Positions 1 through 6,740 of a stretch of 24,941 nt of DNA are shown here, in pieces. A program made the translations under genes and the position numbers. Within the stretch, counting starts at the first letter, position 1; each line of letters begins with the position of its first letter. Source of the stretch: Bog-473 sp035552395. GTDB taxonomy: Bacteria > Actinomycetota > Acidimicrobiia > Acidimicrobiales > RAAP-2. The DNA lies in assembly GCA_035552395.1 (NCBI GenBank), contig DASZLL010000080.1, forward strand, positions 1-24,941. The letters are read 5' to 3'. The notes below the pieces were generated by a model. The model was not told the DNA's origin and ran no database searches. It saw nothing but the letters and a program-made list of their open reading frames with translations.

Positions 1-1071
1 GTCGGCTTCAAGGCGCGCATCGCGCTGCAGAACGCCGAGGGCGGCGTCAACGGCCACAAGCTCGTCGGCCTGGTCCTCGACGATCAGACCAGCCCGACCG
101 CGATCGCGACGGCGGTGCAGAGCGCCCTTTCCAAGGGGGCCTTCGGCATCGTGTCGACAAGCCCGCTCTTCTTCTTGGCGGCCCAGTACCCGCAGCAAAA
201 GGGCGTGCCGGTCACAGGCGGGTTCTTCGACGGCCCCGAGTGGGGCACGCAGCCCTACACGAACATGTTTGCGGCCGATGCCGGCAGCGTGGATCCCAAG
301 TACCCCGTCAATTCCGGCATCGGGACGTTCATGAAGCAGCACGGCGGGACCGTCGTCTGCTCGTACGGCTATGGCATCTCGCCCTCGTCGTCGCGCTCGG
401 CCGTCGGCACGGTCGACTCCTTTGAGCGCGCCGGCGGCAAGGTCGGGCAGCTGGACACCTCGATCCCGTTCGGTTCGGTGGCGATGACCACGGTCGCACT
501 CACCGCCAAGCAAAAGGGGTGCAATGCCTTCTACGCGGGGCTCGACGACAACTCGAACTTCGCCCTAGCCACGGCGCTCAAGCAGGCCGGCGTGAAGCCG
601 AAGGTCATGGTCTTCCCGACCGGCTTCGAGCCGAGCCTGGTCAAGTCGACGTCCTGGGGCCCGGTGCAGGGCGGCTACTTCGACACGACCTTCCGCCCGT
701 TCCAGCTGCCCAACGCCGGCACGCAGCAGATGCAGGCCGCTCTCGAAAAGTACGAGCACTTCAAGAGCAGCGACTTCCCGAACTTCAGCCAGTACGAGTC
801 GTGGCTCGGCGCCGACCTCATGATCAAGGGCATCCAGCTGGCCGGCAAGAACCCGACCCAGGCCGGGGTCATCACGGCGCTCCGCAACCTCAAGAGCTAC
901 AACGGCAACGGAATCCTTGCCTCGACGATCAACTACTCCACCATCTTCGGGCATGACCTGTCCCAGAGCTGCGGCTGGTACATGCAGGCCAAGACGAACG
1001 GTTTCGTGGCGGCATCGAGCACGCCGAGCTGCGGCAAGGACATCCCGGGGACGACGACGGTCCAGTCCTGA
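1..1071 (+). CDS. ABC transporter solute-binding protein, Liv/urea type (5' truncated)
   Basis: The reading frame is open from base 1, so the gene begins left of the window; the first ATG/GTG codons inside it are not its start. The visible 356 residues resemble the periplasmic binding protein type 1 fold of branched-chain amino acid binding proteins (Peripla_BP_6). There is an N-lobe segment with a GGVNGHKL stretch, which is typical just after the first helix of LivJ-like proteins, then alternating alpha/beta segments and a C-terminal lobe. Four Cys residues are seen in the C-terminal two thirds, compatible with disulfides in an exported protein. It ends at TGA 1069-1071 and is convergent with the ferredoxin gene. 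The binding protein of the importer at 4259 belongs to the same family, so the two may serve related substrates. The ligand cannot be named. Confidence 0.85.
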   Translation, partial: VGFKARIALQNAEGGVNGHKLVGLVLDDQTSPTAIATAVQSALSKGAFGIVSTSPLFFLAAQYPQQKGVPVTGGFFDGPEWGTQPYTNMFAADAGSVDPKYPVNSGIGTFMKQHGGTVVCSYGYGISPSSSRSAVGTVDSFERAGGKVGQLDTSIPFGSVAMTTVALTAKQKGCNAFYAGLDDNSNFALATALKQAGVKPKVMVFPTGFEPSLVKSTSWGPVQGGYFDTTFRPFQLPNAGTQQMQAALEKYEHFKSSDFPNFSQYESWLGADLMIKGIQLAGKNPTQAGVITALRNLKSYNGNGILASTINYSTIFGHDLSQSCGWYMQAKTNGFVAASSTPSCGKDIPGTTTVQS

Positions 1072-1084
1072 TCCGGTCCCGGCC

Positions 1085-1108
1085 CTTGGCGGGTTTGCGC
1101 CCGCCGAG
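1085..1108. terminator. Candidate bidirectional terminator hairpin between convergent genes
   Basis: CTTGGCGGG at 1085-1093 pairs with CCCGCCGAG at 1100-1108 through a 6-nt loop, giving nine pairs with one G-U. It sits in the 48-bp gap between the stops of the solute-binding protein and the ferredoxin. There is no clear T-run on either side, so it would be a hairpin-only terminator of the sort common in GC-rich actinobacteria. The pairing is seen; the function is inferred. Confidence 0.5.
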
Positions 1109-1119
1109 GATCGGGCTGC

Positions 1120-1311
1120 TCAGTCTTCGATGGAGATGGCGTTCTTCGGGCAGGCCCGCACGGCTTCCATGAGCTTGTCGCGCAGCTCCTCAGGCGGGTT
1201 GTCGTTGAGTACGTAGAGAAGATCGTCCTCGCGCACCTCGAAGACCTCGGGGAGGATGCCCATGCAGAGCGCGTTGCTCTCACACTGCTCGAAATCGACG
1301 ACGACTCGCAT
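1120..1311 (-). CDS. Single-cluster [3Fe-4S]-type ferredoxin, P450 redox partner
   Basis: A 63-residue ferredoxin expected to pass electrons to the P450 encoded in the same operon. Counting from ATG 1311, cluster Cys residues lie at 10, 16 and 54, in the pattern C-x2-N-x2-C and then C-P. This is the three-Cys arrangement of actinobacterial P450 ferredoxins that carry a [3Fe-4S] cluster: the position of the fourth ligand in [4Fe-4S] proteins is Asn here. The ATG overlaps the TGA of the upstream TetR gene by one base (TGATG), which indicates translational coupling and supports this start over a TTG three bases earlier. No ferredoxin reductase gene is seen in the window, so the reductase must be encoded elsewhere. 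The family is clear; the pairing with this P450 is inferred from the operon. Confidence 0.9.
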   Translation of the reverse strand: MRVVVDFEQCESNALCMGILPEVFEVREDDLLYVLNDNPPEELRDKLMEAVRACPKNAISIED

Positions 1312-1961
1312 CAACGCTGCCTCTCCTCCGGGTTGATCGGGAGGACCGATGCTACGTCCCCCGCCCCGTCGCGGCGGTCCCCTTCGACGCGGCGGATGAG
1401 GTCTTCGACGAAGGCGACCGTCTCTTCGTGCCCGGTGGACATGCCCAGCATGGCCTGCTCAATGACGAGGAAGGTCGAGATGCTGGTCATTAGGACCGCG
1501 CATACCATGGGTGGATACTCGGTCTGGTCGATGTCGTAGCGCGCCAGCACAGAACGAAACCCTTCCAGCAGCCCGGCGCGGTAGCGCTCGGCCGAGGCCA
1601 GGAGCTCGGCCTTTATGGCCTTGCGATGGTTGGCCAACGCCGTGAACTCCATGGTCAGCGCGGTCCCCCGCAGGTCGCGGCTCAGGTCCCACAGTGACCA
1701 CAACGGCTGCTCTGACATCAGGGCCCGGGCTTGGCGCTCCAGACCCTGATCGGCCCGGCGACGGAAGAGCGCCAGGAAGAGGTCGTCCATGGTGCGGAAG
1801 TAGTAGTGCACGAGCTGAGGCTTCAGACCGGCGCGCGCCGCCAGGCGCCGCGAGGTCACAGCTGCGTACCCCTCCTCGAGCATGAGCTTCTCGGCGGCGT
1901 CGAGCAGGACGCCACGCGACTTCGAGGTCTCGGCGCCGATCCGGCGGGCCGTCGTGCTCAC
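1311..1961 (-). CDS. TetR/AcrR-family transcriptional regulator
   Basis: A 216-residue repressor-type regulator. Residues about 16-65 form the TetR N-terminal DNA-binding domain: a first helix around LLDAAEKLMLEEGY, then a helix-turn-helix with TSRRLAARAGL and LVHYYFRTMDDL, the usual Y-x-Y-F signature. The C-terminal half is helical and variable, as expected for a ligand-binding and dimer domain. The GTG start at 1961 has GAGGG about nine bases upstream, and the gene begins 10 bp after the SDR stop. It is co-transcribed with P450, SDR and ferredoxin, so it probably autoregulates this operon, and perhaps the divergent transport operon, from sites in 4017-4258. The effector, possibly an acyl-CoA or the P450 substrate, is not determinable. 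Confidence 0.9.
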   Translation of the reverse strand: MSTTARRIGAETSKSRGVLLDAAEKLMLEEGYAAVTSRRLAARAGLKPQLVHYYFRTMDDLFLALFRRRADQGLERQARALMSEQPLWSLWDLSRDLRGTALTMEFTALANHRKAIKAELLASAERYRAGLLEGFRSVLARYDIDQTEYPPMVCAVLMTSISTFLVIEQAMLGMSTGHEETVAFVEDLIRRVEGDRRDGAGDVASVLPINPEERQR

Positions 1962-1971
1962 AGGTTATCCC

Positions 1972-2718
1972 TCAGATGTACATGCCTCCGTTGACTCCGA
2001 TGATCTGTCCGGTGATATAGCCCCCCTCGTCCGAGCATAGATATGAACAGGCGCTCGCAATGTCCTCTGGAGTGCCGGCTCGTCCGAGCGGGATCATCTT
2101 GCTCATCACTTCGACGCTCGGGACATTTCCTTCAGCCTCGCCCTTGCGTGCCATCGGTGTATCCACGATGGTCGGGGGAATGGTGTTCGCCGTGATGCCG
2201 TGATGGGCCAGCTCGCGGGCGAAGGCCTTCGTGAGCCCGATGACGCCGCCCTTCGAGGCGACATAGTGCGCCATGTTGGGTGCGCCGGACTGGGCGCTGG
2301 AAGAAGAGATGGTGACGATGCGCCCCCACCCCGCGGCGATCATGTCGGGCACGGCCAGCTGCAGGCAGGTGAAGGTTCCGGTCAGATTCACGGCCAGAAT
2401 GCGGTCCCACTTCTCGGCCGAGATCTCGGCGATCGGATCGAAGGCCTCGACACCCGCGCTGGTGACCACGACGGTCACCGCTCCGAGCCCATCACGAACC
2501 GATCCGTACACCCGGCCCAGCGCGTCCCGGTCGGCGACATCGGCCTGGTGGGCGACCGCGGTGTGGCCTTGGCCAACCAGATCGGCGGCGACCCGACCGA
2601 CGCGGTCGCCATCGAAGTCGAGGAGCGCGACGGCGTGTCCGTCGGCGGCGAGACGGCGGGCGACGCCCTCGCCGATCCCCGATGCGGCGCCCGTGACCAC
2701 CGCCACCCGGGGGGTCAC
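1972..2718 (-). CDS. Short-chain dehydrogenase/reductase (FabG-like)
   Basis: A 248-residue classical SDR that would interconvert an alcohol and a ketone with NAD(P). The N-terminal Rossmann motif TGAASGIG lies at residues 9-16. The active-site Ser run SSSS is near 138-141, with Tyr152 and Lys156 in the YVASK motif. An acidic residue follows the second strand (LLDFDGD), which favours NAD(H). The C-terminus VNGGMYI is typical of the family. The GTG start overlaps the P450 stop by four bases (GTGA), so it is translationally coupled to the P450. The likely role is oxidation of the hydroxyl made by the P450, or a beta-hydroxyacyl-type step. It is strongly similar to the second SDR at 17410-18174, with long shared stretches in the catalytic half. 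Confidence 0.93.
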   Translation of the reverse strand: MTPRVAVVTGAASGIGEGVARRLAADGHAVALLDFDGDRVGRVAADLVGQGHTAVAHQADVADRDALGRVYGSVRDGLGAVTVVVTSAGVEAFDPIAEISAEKWDRILAVNLTGTFTCLQLAVPDMIAAGWGRIVTISSSSAQSGAPNMAHYVASKGGVIGLTKAFARELAHHGITANTIPPTIVDTPMARKGEAEGNVPSVEVMSKMIPLGRAGTPEDIASACSYLCSDEGGYITGQIIGVNGGMYI

Positions 2719-3998
2719 TGGGACGCCTCGGTCGGCGTGAACTCGAGGAAGAGCTTGTGGAGGCCGCGCAACACCCAGGTCGGCTCATATTCGAAATGAC
2801 GCTTCGTAGGCGGTCCGTGATGCTCCTCGGCAAGCCGGATGTTGTGCATGCGGTCGAGGATCCGCTCGATGCTCACCCGACCTTCGGCCCGCGCCAAGGG
2901 GCCACCCGGACAGGCATGGACCCCTCTCCCGAAGGCGATGTGCACCTTGGCGTTGGGTCGGTCGACCCGGAACTCGTCGGGACATTCGAACAGCCGGGGG
3001 TCACGGTTGGCCGCACCGTTCAGAAGCATCACCGGCGTGCCGGGCGCGATGTCGACGCCGGCGACGTTGACGTGGCGGCGGGCCAGGCGGAAGTCGGCCT
3101 TCACCGGGCTCTCGATGCGCAACGCTTCCTCGATGAAGCCCGGGATTCGTTCTTTGTGTGCCCGCAGCTCGTCCTGGAGCTCGGGGTACTCGGCCAGATA
3201 CTTCAGACCGACGGCGAGCAACCGGGCCGTCGTCTCCTGGCCGGCGGCGAAGAGGAACGTCGCCGTCCGCACGACGTTGGTGACGTCAGGCGTCGAGCCG
3301 TCGGGATACGTGGCCAGCGCGAGGCTGGTCAACACGTCGTCGCGCGGGTTCTTCCGGCGGTCCTCGATGTACTGCGTGAACCATTCGTCGCACCAGCCGA
3401 GGGCGTTGCTCGCCATGCCCTTCCCGTCGTCGCCGACTTTGCCCGGGGTCATCCCCAGGCCGAATCCCTGACGGAATCGTTCGTGGTCTGATTCGGGTAC
3501 GCCGAGGACGTCCGCCACGACGAGCATCGCGAAGGGCTGTGAGTACGCGCTGATGAACTCGCAGCGGCCGGCGCCGACGAACTCGTCGATCTGGCGGTCG
3601 GCGAGGCGCCACATGAAGGCCTCGTTCTCCTTGAGACGCTTCGGTGTCAGCAAGCGCATGATCAGTGACCGCTCTTGCGTGTGCTCCGGCGGGTCCATCG
3701 TGACCATGTGCTCGTACATCGGCAGCGCCTCGCGGTTGTTGTCGATGATCTTGCTGACGTCGTCGCCCTCGAGCGCGACGGGGAAGGTCGCAAAGGGCCC
3801 GATGACCGAGTTGCACGAGGAGAAGTCCTCGTTGTTGAGGTAGATCTCTGACGCCTCTTCGTAACCGGAGACCGCGACCACCCCGTAGGGGGACGTCGTG
3901 AGGATGGGGCACTGGGCACGCAGGTGGTCGAAGTAGGGATAGGGGTCCTCGAGCAACGACTCGTCCGTAAAGAAGTCAACCGACTCGTAGTCCGCCAT
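2715..3998 (-). CDS. Cytochrome P450 (soluble bacterial type)
   Basis: A 427-residue soluble class I P450, the usual length for bacterial enzymes and lacking a membrane anchor. It shows the I-helix motif AAGQETT for oxygen activation, the K-helix EALR (ExxR) motif and the haem loop FGRGVHACPGG with the thiolate ligand at Cys363. The ATG at 3998 is preceded by AGGAGGG (4006-4012 on this strand) seven bases upstream. This decides the start against a GTG 18 bases earlier that has no ribosome site. It is first in an operon with SDR, TetR and ferredoxin. The N-terminal phrase PYPYFDHLRAQCPI is common in actinobacterial P450s of lipid, steroid or terpenoid metabolism. The specific CYP family and substrate cannot be assigned by eye. 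The product is probably hydroxylated and then handed to the co-encoded SDR. Confidence 0.95.
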   Translation of the reverse strand: MADYESVDFFTDESLLEDPYPYFDHLRAQCPILTTSPYGVVAVSGYEEASEIYLNNEDFSSCNSVIGPFATFPVALEGDDVSKIIDNNREALPMYEHMVTMDPPEHTQERSLIMRLLTPKRLKENEAFMWRLADRQIDEFVGAGRCEFISAYSQPFAMLVVADVLGVPESDHERFRQGFGLGMTPGKVGDDGKGMASNALGWCDEWFTQYIEDRRKNPRDDVLTSLALATYPDGSTPDVTNVVRTATFLFAAGQETTARLLAVGLKYLAEYPELQDELRAHKERIPGFIEEALRIESPVKADFRLARRHVNVAGVDIAPGTPVMLLNGAANRDPRLFECPDEFRVDRPNAKVHIAFGRGVHACPGGPLARAEGRVSIERILDRMHNIRLAEEHHGPPTKRHFEYEPTWVLRGLHKLFLEFTPTEASQ

Positions 3999-4060
3999 GG
4001 CGGCTCCCTCCTGCACTCACCACTTGCGTTGAGCAGGTGCACAGCGCGTATGCTGGGCGA

Positions 4061-4071
4061 GTGCTTAGCAC
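4061..4071. promoter_or_regulatory. Palindrome GTGCTTAGCAC, candidate TetR operator for the P450 operon
   Basis: A perfect 5-bp inverted repeat around one central base, 62 bp upstream of the P450 ATG and within the divergent control region. Related half-sites (TGAGCA, TGCTG) lie just to its left. Size, symmetry and position fit a TetR-type operator that would cover the P450 promoter. No -10/-35 pair here is convincing. The palindrome is seen; the regulator assignment is inferred. Confidence 0.45.
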
Positions 4072-4122
4072 GCGCCGGCTGAGAGCGTCAACGAATCGAC
4101 GGTCATCGTCGGCCCTTGTCCT

Positions 4123-4154
4123 TCCAGCTGGATCCATAAAAACCGAGCTCGGTT
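4123..4154. promoter_or_regulatory. Two adjacent palindromes in the divergent region, candidate operator or cruciform
   Basis: TCCAGCTGGA (4123-4132) and AACCGAGCTCGGTT (4141-4154) are perfect 10-bp and 14-bp palindromes separated by 8 bp. They sit about 105-135 bp upstream of the transport-operon start. Read on the minus strand the second continues into a short T-run, so it could also act as a small terminator against antisense transcription. The rest of 4017-4258 contains no gene. Confidence 0.4.
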
Positions 4155-4258
4155 AGACGGCAGACCGGATCGAAAGGTCGGTCGGAGAAGGGTGTTTCCA
4201 ACATAGAGAAGTAGGTTCTCTTCCCGGGTGGGCCTTGGCAGGGGGGCAAGTGAGGACG

Positions 4259-5860
4259 ATGCGGCAACGTGGCGAAGAGGCCACTAAAAACCGGCGGAGC
4301 CGGACGCGGCGACTCCGTCACCTCACTCAAAGGCCCTGGACCGCCGCCCTGACGCTGAGCTGCGTCGCGGCGCTCTTCGCGGGCTGCGGAAGCAGGCTCT
4401 CCGACCAGGCCATCGTTTCGGCTGCCCACAAGCCGATCGTCCAAGGCACGGGGTCTGGCTCCGGTGCGAGCGATGCGGGGAGTGCCGGGACGCAGGCTCT
4501 TGGAGCCAGCAGCGTTCCGTGCTCCTCAACGACGACCACTACGACGCAACCGGCGAAGTCGAAGCCGAAATCATCGGCGACGTCGTCGACTTCCTCCACA
4601 ACCACCACGACGACCGCCCCTTGCTCGACCGGTGCCCTGGCCGGCGGTGCTCCGGGGAGCGGCGGTGGCTCGGCCGGCGCGGGTGCCGCCAGCGCGTCGA
4701 CGCGCACGGCGACGGCCGGTTCGGGTGGTGCGGCCGCTGGTGGTGGTAATGATGGTGCCGCCAGCGGCTCGACCATTGCACTGGGCAACGTCGGCACCTA
4801 CAGCGGGGTGATCGGCGCGGTGTTCTCGGGGGCCCAGCAGACAATCGGAGTCTGGCAGGCCTACGTCAACGCGCACGGGGGCCTCAACGGCCACCCCGTC
4901 CACGTCTACATCGAAGACGACGGTGCCGACCCCTCCACCAGCGTCTCTGACGTCGAGCAAGAGGTCACCCAGGACCACGTGATCGCCTTCGTCGGCAACC
5001 TCATGCCGCTCACGGCGCAGGCCAGTGTCTCGTACCTTCAGCAGCAGAACATCCCGGTCATCGGGGGCGACGCCAGCAGCAACGTGTGGTGGCAAAGCCC
5101 CGTGCTGTTCCCTCAGGGTGGAAGCGACCTGTGTTGCCCGCAGACCGACTTCACCATCAAGGCGGCCGCCGCTCGCGGCTTCACGAAGATGGCCGTCCTC
5201 TATTGCGTTGAAGATCCCACCTGTGCGCAGGGCGCAAAGCCGCTGATCCAGTCCGGGGGCGGACAGGCCGAAGGAGTCGACACCGTCTACTCGTCCTCGA
5301 TCAGCATCACCCAGCCCGACTTCACCGCCCAATGCCTCGACGCCAAGCAAGCTGGTGCGACGTTCGTCTATTTCGCGGGCGACGGGGACAGCTTGTACCG
5401 GATGGCGAACAACTGCGCGGCACAGGGCTACAACCCGCTGTTCGTCGGCGACAGCATCGCCATCACCGCCAACCTCGCGACGAATCCCCACCTCAACGGG
5501 CTGTTGGCCGGGCAGACGGACTTCCCATGGGTCGACAGTTACACGCCAGCGCAAGCGACCTACCAGCAGGCCGTCAAGACCTATGACCCGGGGTTGGCGG
5601 GCTCCGCGACAACGTCGGCGGAATGGACGGCGGGCATGCTGGCCGTGGCCGCCTCCAAGGACCTCACGGCCACCCCGACGTCGGCGGAATTCCTCCAAGG
5701 GCTGTGGAGCATCAAGAACAACAACCTGGGCGGCCTCGCGCCGCCGCTGACCTTCAATCAGAATGCGCCGGCGACACCCTCCCCCTGCTACTTCCTCATG
5801 TCCATCCAGAACGGGCAGTTCGTGGACCTGCAAAACGGAGGGACGCAGTGCGCCTCGTGA
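4259..5860 (+). CDS. Lipid-anchored ABC solute-binding protein (Peripla_BP_6) with Thr-rich stalk
   Basis: A 533-residue lipoprotein and the probable receptor of the importer encoded downstream. The N-terminus has an Arg-rich n-region, a hydrophobic stretch at about 28-40 and the lipobox LFAGC with lipidated Cys43. Residues about 60-170 are a low-complexity Ser/Thr/Ala/Gly stalk containing two TTTTTT runs flanked by PCS motifs at Cys88 and Cys122. The LivJ-like binding domain starts near residue 172 (TIALGNVGTYSG) and contains GLNGHPV and the segment IAFVGNL expected in this fold. ATG 4259 has GAGG just upstream; in-frame TTG and GTG codons at 4235 and 4250 are alternatives. It is first in the operon, 47 bp before the next gene. 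The stalk makes it longer than ordinary LivJ (about 370 residues). Ligand unknown. Confidence 0.9.
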   Translation: MRQRGEEATKNRRSRTRRLRHLTQRPWTAALTLSCVAALFAGCGSRLSDQAIVSAAHKPIVQGTGSGSGASDAGSAGTQALGASSVPCSSTTTTTTQPAKSKPKSSATSSTSSTTTTTTAPCSTGALAGGAPGSGGGSAGAGAASASTRTATAGSGGAAAGGGNDGAASGSTIALGNVGTYSGVIGAVFSGAQQTIGVWQAYVNAHGGLNGHPVHVYIEDDGADPSTSVSDVEQEVTQDHVIAFVGNLMPLTAQASVSYLQQQNIPVIGGDASSNVWWQSPVLFPQGGSDLCCPQTDFTIKAAAARGFTKMAVLYCVEDPTCAQGAKPLIQSGGGQAEGVDTVYSSSISITQPDFTAQCLDAKQAGATFVYFAGDGDSLYRMANNCAAQGYNPLFVGDSIAITANLATNPHLNGLLAGQTDFPWVDSYTPAQATYQQAVKTYDPGLAGSATTSAEWTAGMLAVAASKDLTATPTSAEFLQGLWSIKNNNLGGLAPPLTFNQNAPATPSPCYFLMSIQNGQFVDLQNGGTQCAS

Positions 5861-5907
5861 CCGCTGGTCTCCCGAGATCAGAACGACCAAGGAAACGGAG
5901 CCAGTAA

Positions 5908-6201
5908 ATGGACATCGGTAAGTGGCTACGCCTGCAATGGGACCGCGTCCTCGCGTGGGCGTTCGTGGTCGCCGGAGCGATCGCGCTCATCGCCGGCTGG
6001 GTGGGTGTCAGCGGATCTGCCTACGCGGCGGGTCAGTTGCCCTACATCATCTCCGGCGGTATCGGCGGCATCTTCCTGCTCGGCGTCGGCGCGACGCTCT
6101 GGCTCTCCGCTGACCTGCGCGACGAATGGCGCAAACTGGACTGTATCGAGGACGCGCTGCGTGAGGGCCACCCCGACGCCGATGAGGTCGCCGTCAACTG
6201 A
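5908..6201 (+). CDS. Small two-TM membrane protein, unknown function
   Basis: A 97-residue protein with two predicted membrane helices, at about residues 14-34 and 44-66, joined by a short loop and followed by a charged cytoplasmic-type tail (DLRDEWRKLDCIEDAL). The ATG has GGAG upstream, and the TGA overlaps the next ATG by one base (TGATG), so the two are coupled. I do not recognise a family. It matches the next protein in layout and in scattered positions: a Trp before helix 1, a Trp-x-x-x-x-G-x-A loop, a Gln, then a Gly-rich helix 2 ending in LWL or AWL. They look like a tandem duplication. Its place between binding protein and permease suggests a membrane accessory subunit of the importer; this is inference. 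Confidence 0.8.
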   Translation: MDIGKWLRLQWDRVLAWAFVVAGAIALIAGWVGVSGSAYAAGQLPYIISGGIGGIFLLGVGATLWLSADLRDEWRKLDCIEDALREGHPDADEVAVN

Positions 6202-6740
6202 TGGCAGACGCGGTAGCAAGTGGGCGGCTCCGGCCGAGAAGCCGGACCCTCGGCGCGCCGCGTTCCGCCGCGCCCGCCCGTCCAGTGCTCTGGGGCGCTG
6301 AGGACCTGCTCCGCTGGGTCATCACGGTTGGCCTGGGGGGCATCGTCGTGGCCCTGTCGTGGTACATCGCGGCCGGAGAAGCCACATTCGGCCAGCAGGT
6401 CGGCCCGATCGACGCTGCACTGGCGGGGCTGCTGCTGTCGGGGATCGGCAACCTCGCTTGGCTGCTCCACGGCCGCCGCGCGCTCGGCGAACGCCGCCTG
6501 ATGCTCCTGCCCGATGTCGCCGATGCCCTTTCGAACGAGCAGGCACCCGCGGAACCCGTCGTACTCGCCGGTTCGTCGAGCCCGGCGTCGCAAGATGCCG
6601 TCTTCCTCGCCGGAGCCGGCATGGAGCGTTACCACCGCCCCGACTGCGCGCTGGCAGCGGGACGGGCCGGTTGGATGACGGCGACGCGCACAGAGCACGA
6701 GGACGCGGGGCGTCGGCCGTGCGGAGTGTGTCGCCCGTGA
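6201..6740 (+). CDS. Two-TM membrane protein with C-terminal Ada-like zinc-binding motif
   Basis: A 179-residue protein. After a basic, Ala/Pro-rich head of about 30 residues there are two predicted membrane helices at about 37-58 and 68-90, then a linker of about 50 residues. The tail carries YHRPDC and RPCGVC, placing His145, Cys149, Cys174 and Cys177 in a pattern seen in Ada-type and thermonuclease-associated metal-binding tails (Y-H-x-x-x-C ... P-C-x-x-C-x-P). The membrane part resembles the preceding 97-residue protein. It starts in a TGATG overlap with that gene and ends in a GTGA overlap with the permease gene, so it is translated with both. A zinc- or thiol-sensing, or assembly, role at the transporter is possible but untested. 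No named family recognised. Confidence 0.8.
   Translation: MADAVASGRLRPRSRTLGAPRSAAPARPVLWGAEDLLRWVITVGLGGIVVALSWYIAAGEATFGQQVGPIDAALAGLLLSGIGNLAWLLHGRRALGERRLMLLPDVADALSNEQAPAEPVVLAGSSSPASQDAVFLAGAGMERYHRPDCALAAGRAGWMTATRTEHEDAGRRPCGVCRP

Noticed and set aside
154..158. LivG signature LSTGQ (residues 154-158 of the protein encoded at 8803-9612) as a defect
   Set aside because: Substitution at the third signature position is common in LivG proteins, so it is not a sign of loss of function.
4510..4620. The ACG/ACC-rich tract as a DNA microsatellite or regulatory repeat
   Set aside because: It is explained by Thr codons of the stalk in a real gene, and the codons vary (ACG, ACC, ACT), indicating selection on protein rather than slippage of one unit.
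4571..5890. A long minus-strand frame opposite the solute-binding lipoprotein
   Set aside because: It mirrors a well-supported gene, and its low-complexity parts come from the Thr-rich stalk codons.
6359..6736. An N-terminal extension of the permease upstream of GTG 6737
   Set aside because: It overlaps the two-TM zinc-motif gene in another frame and its sequence is Arg/Pro-rich without homology; the GTGA overlap gives a better start.
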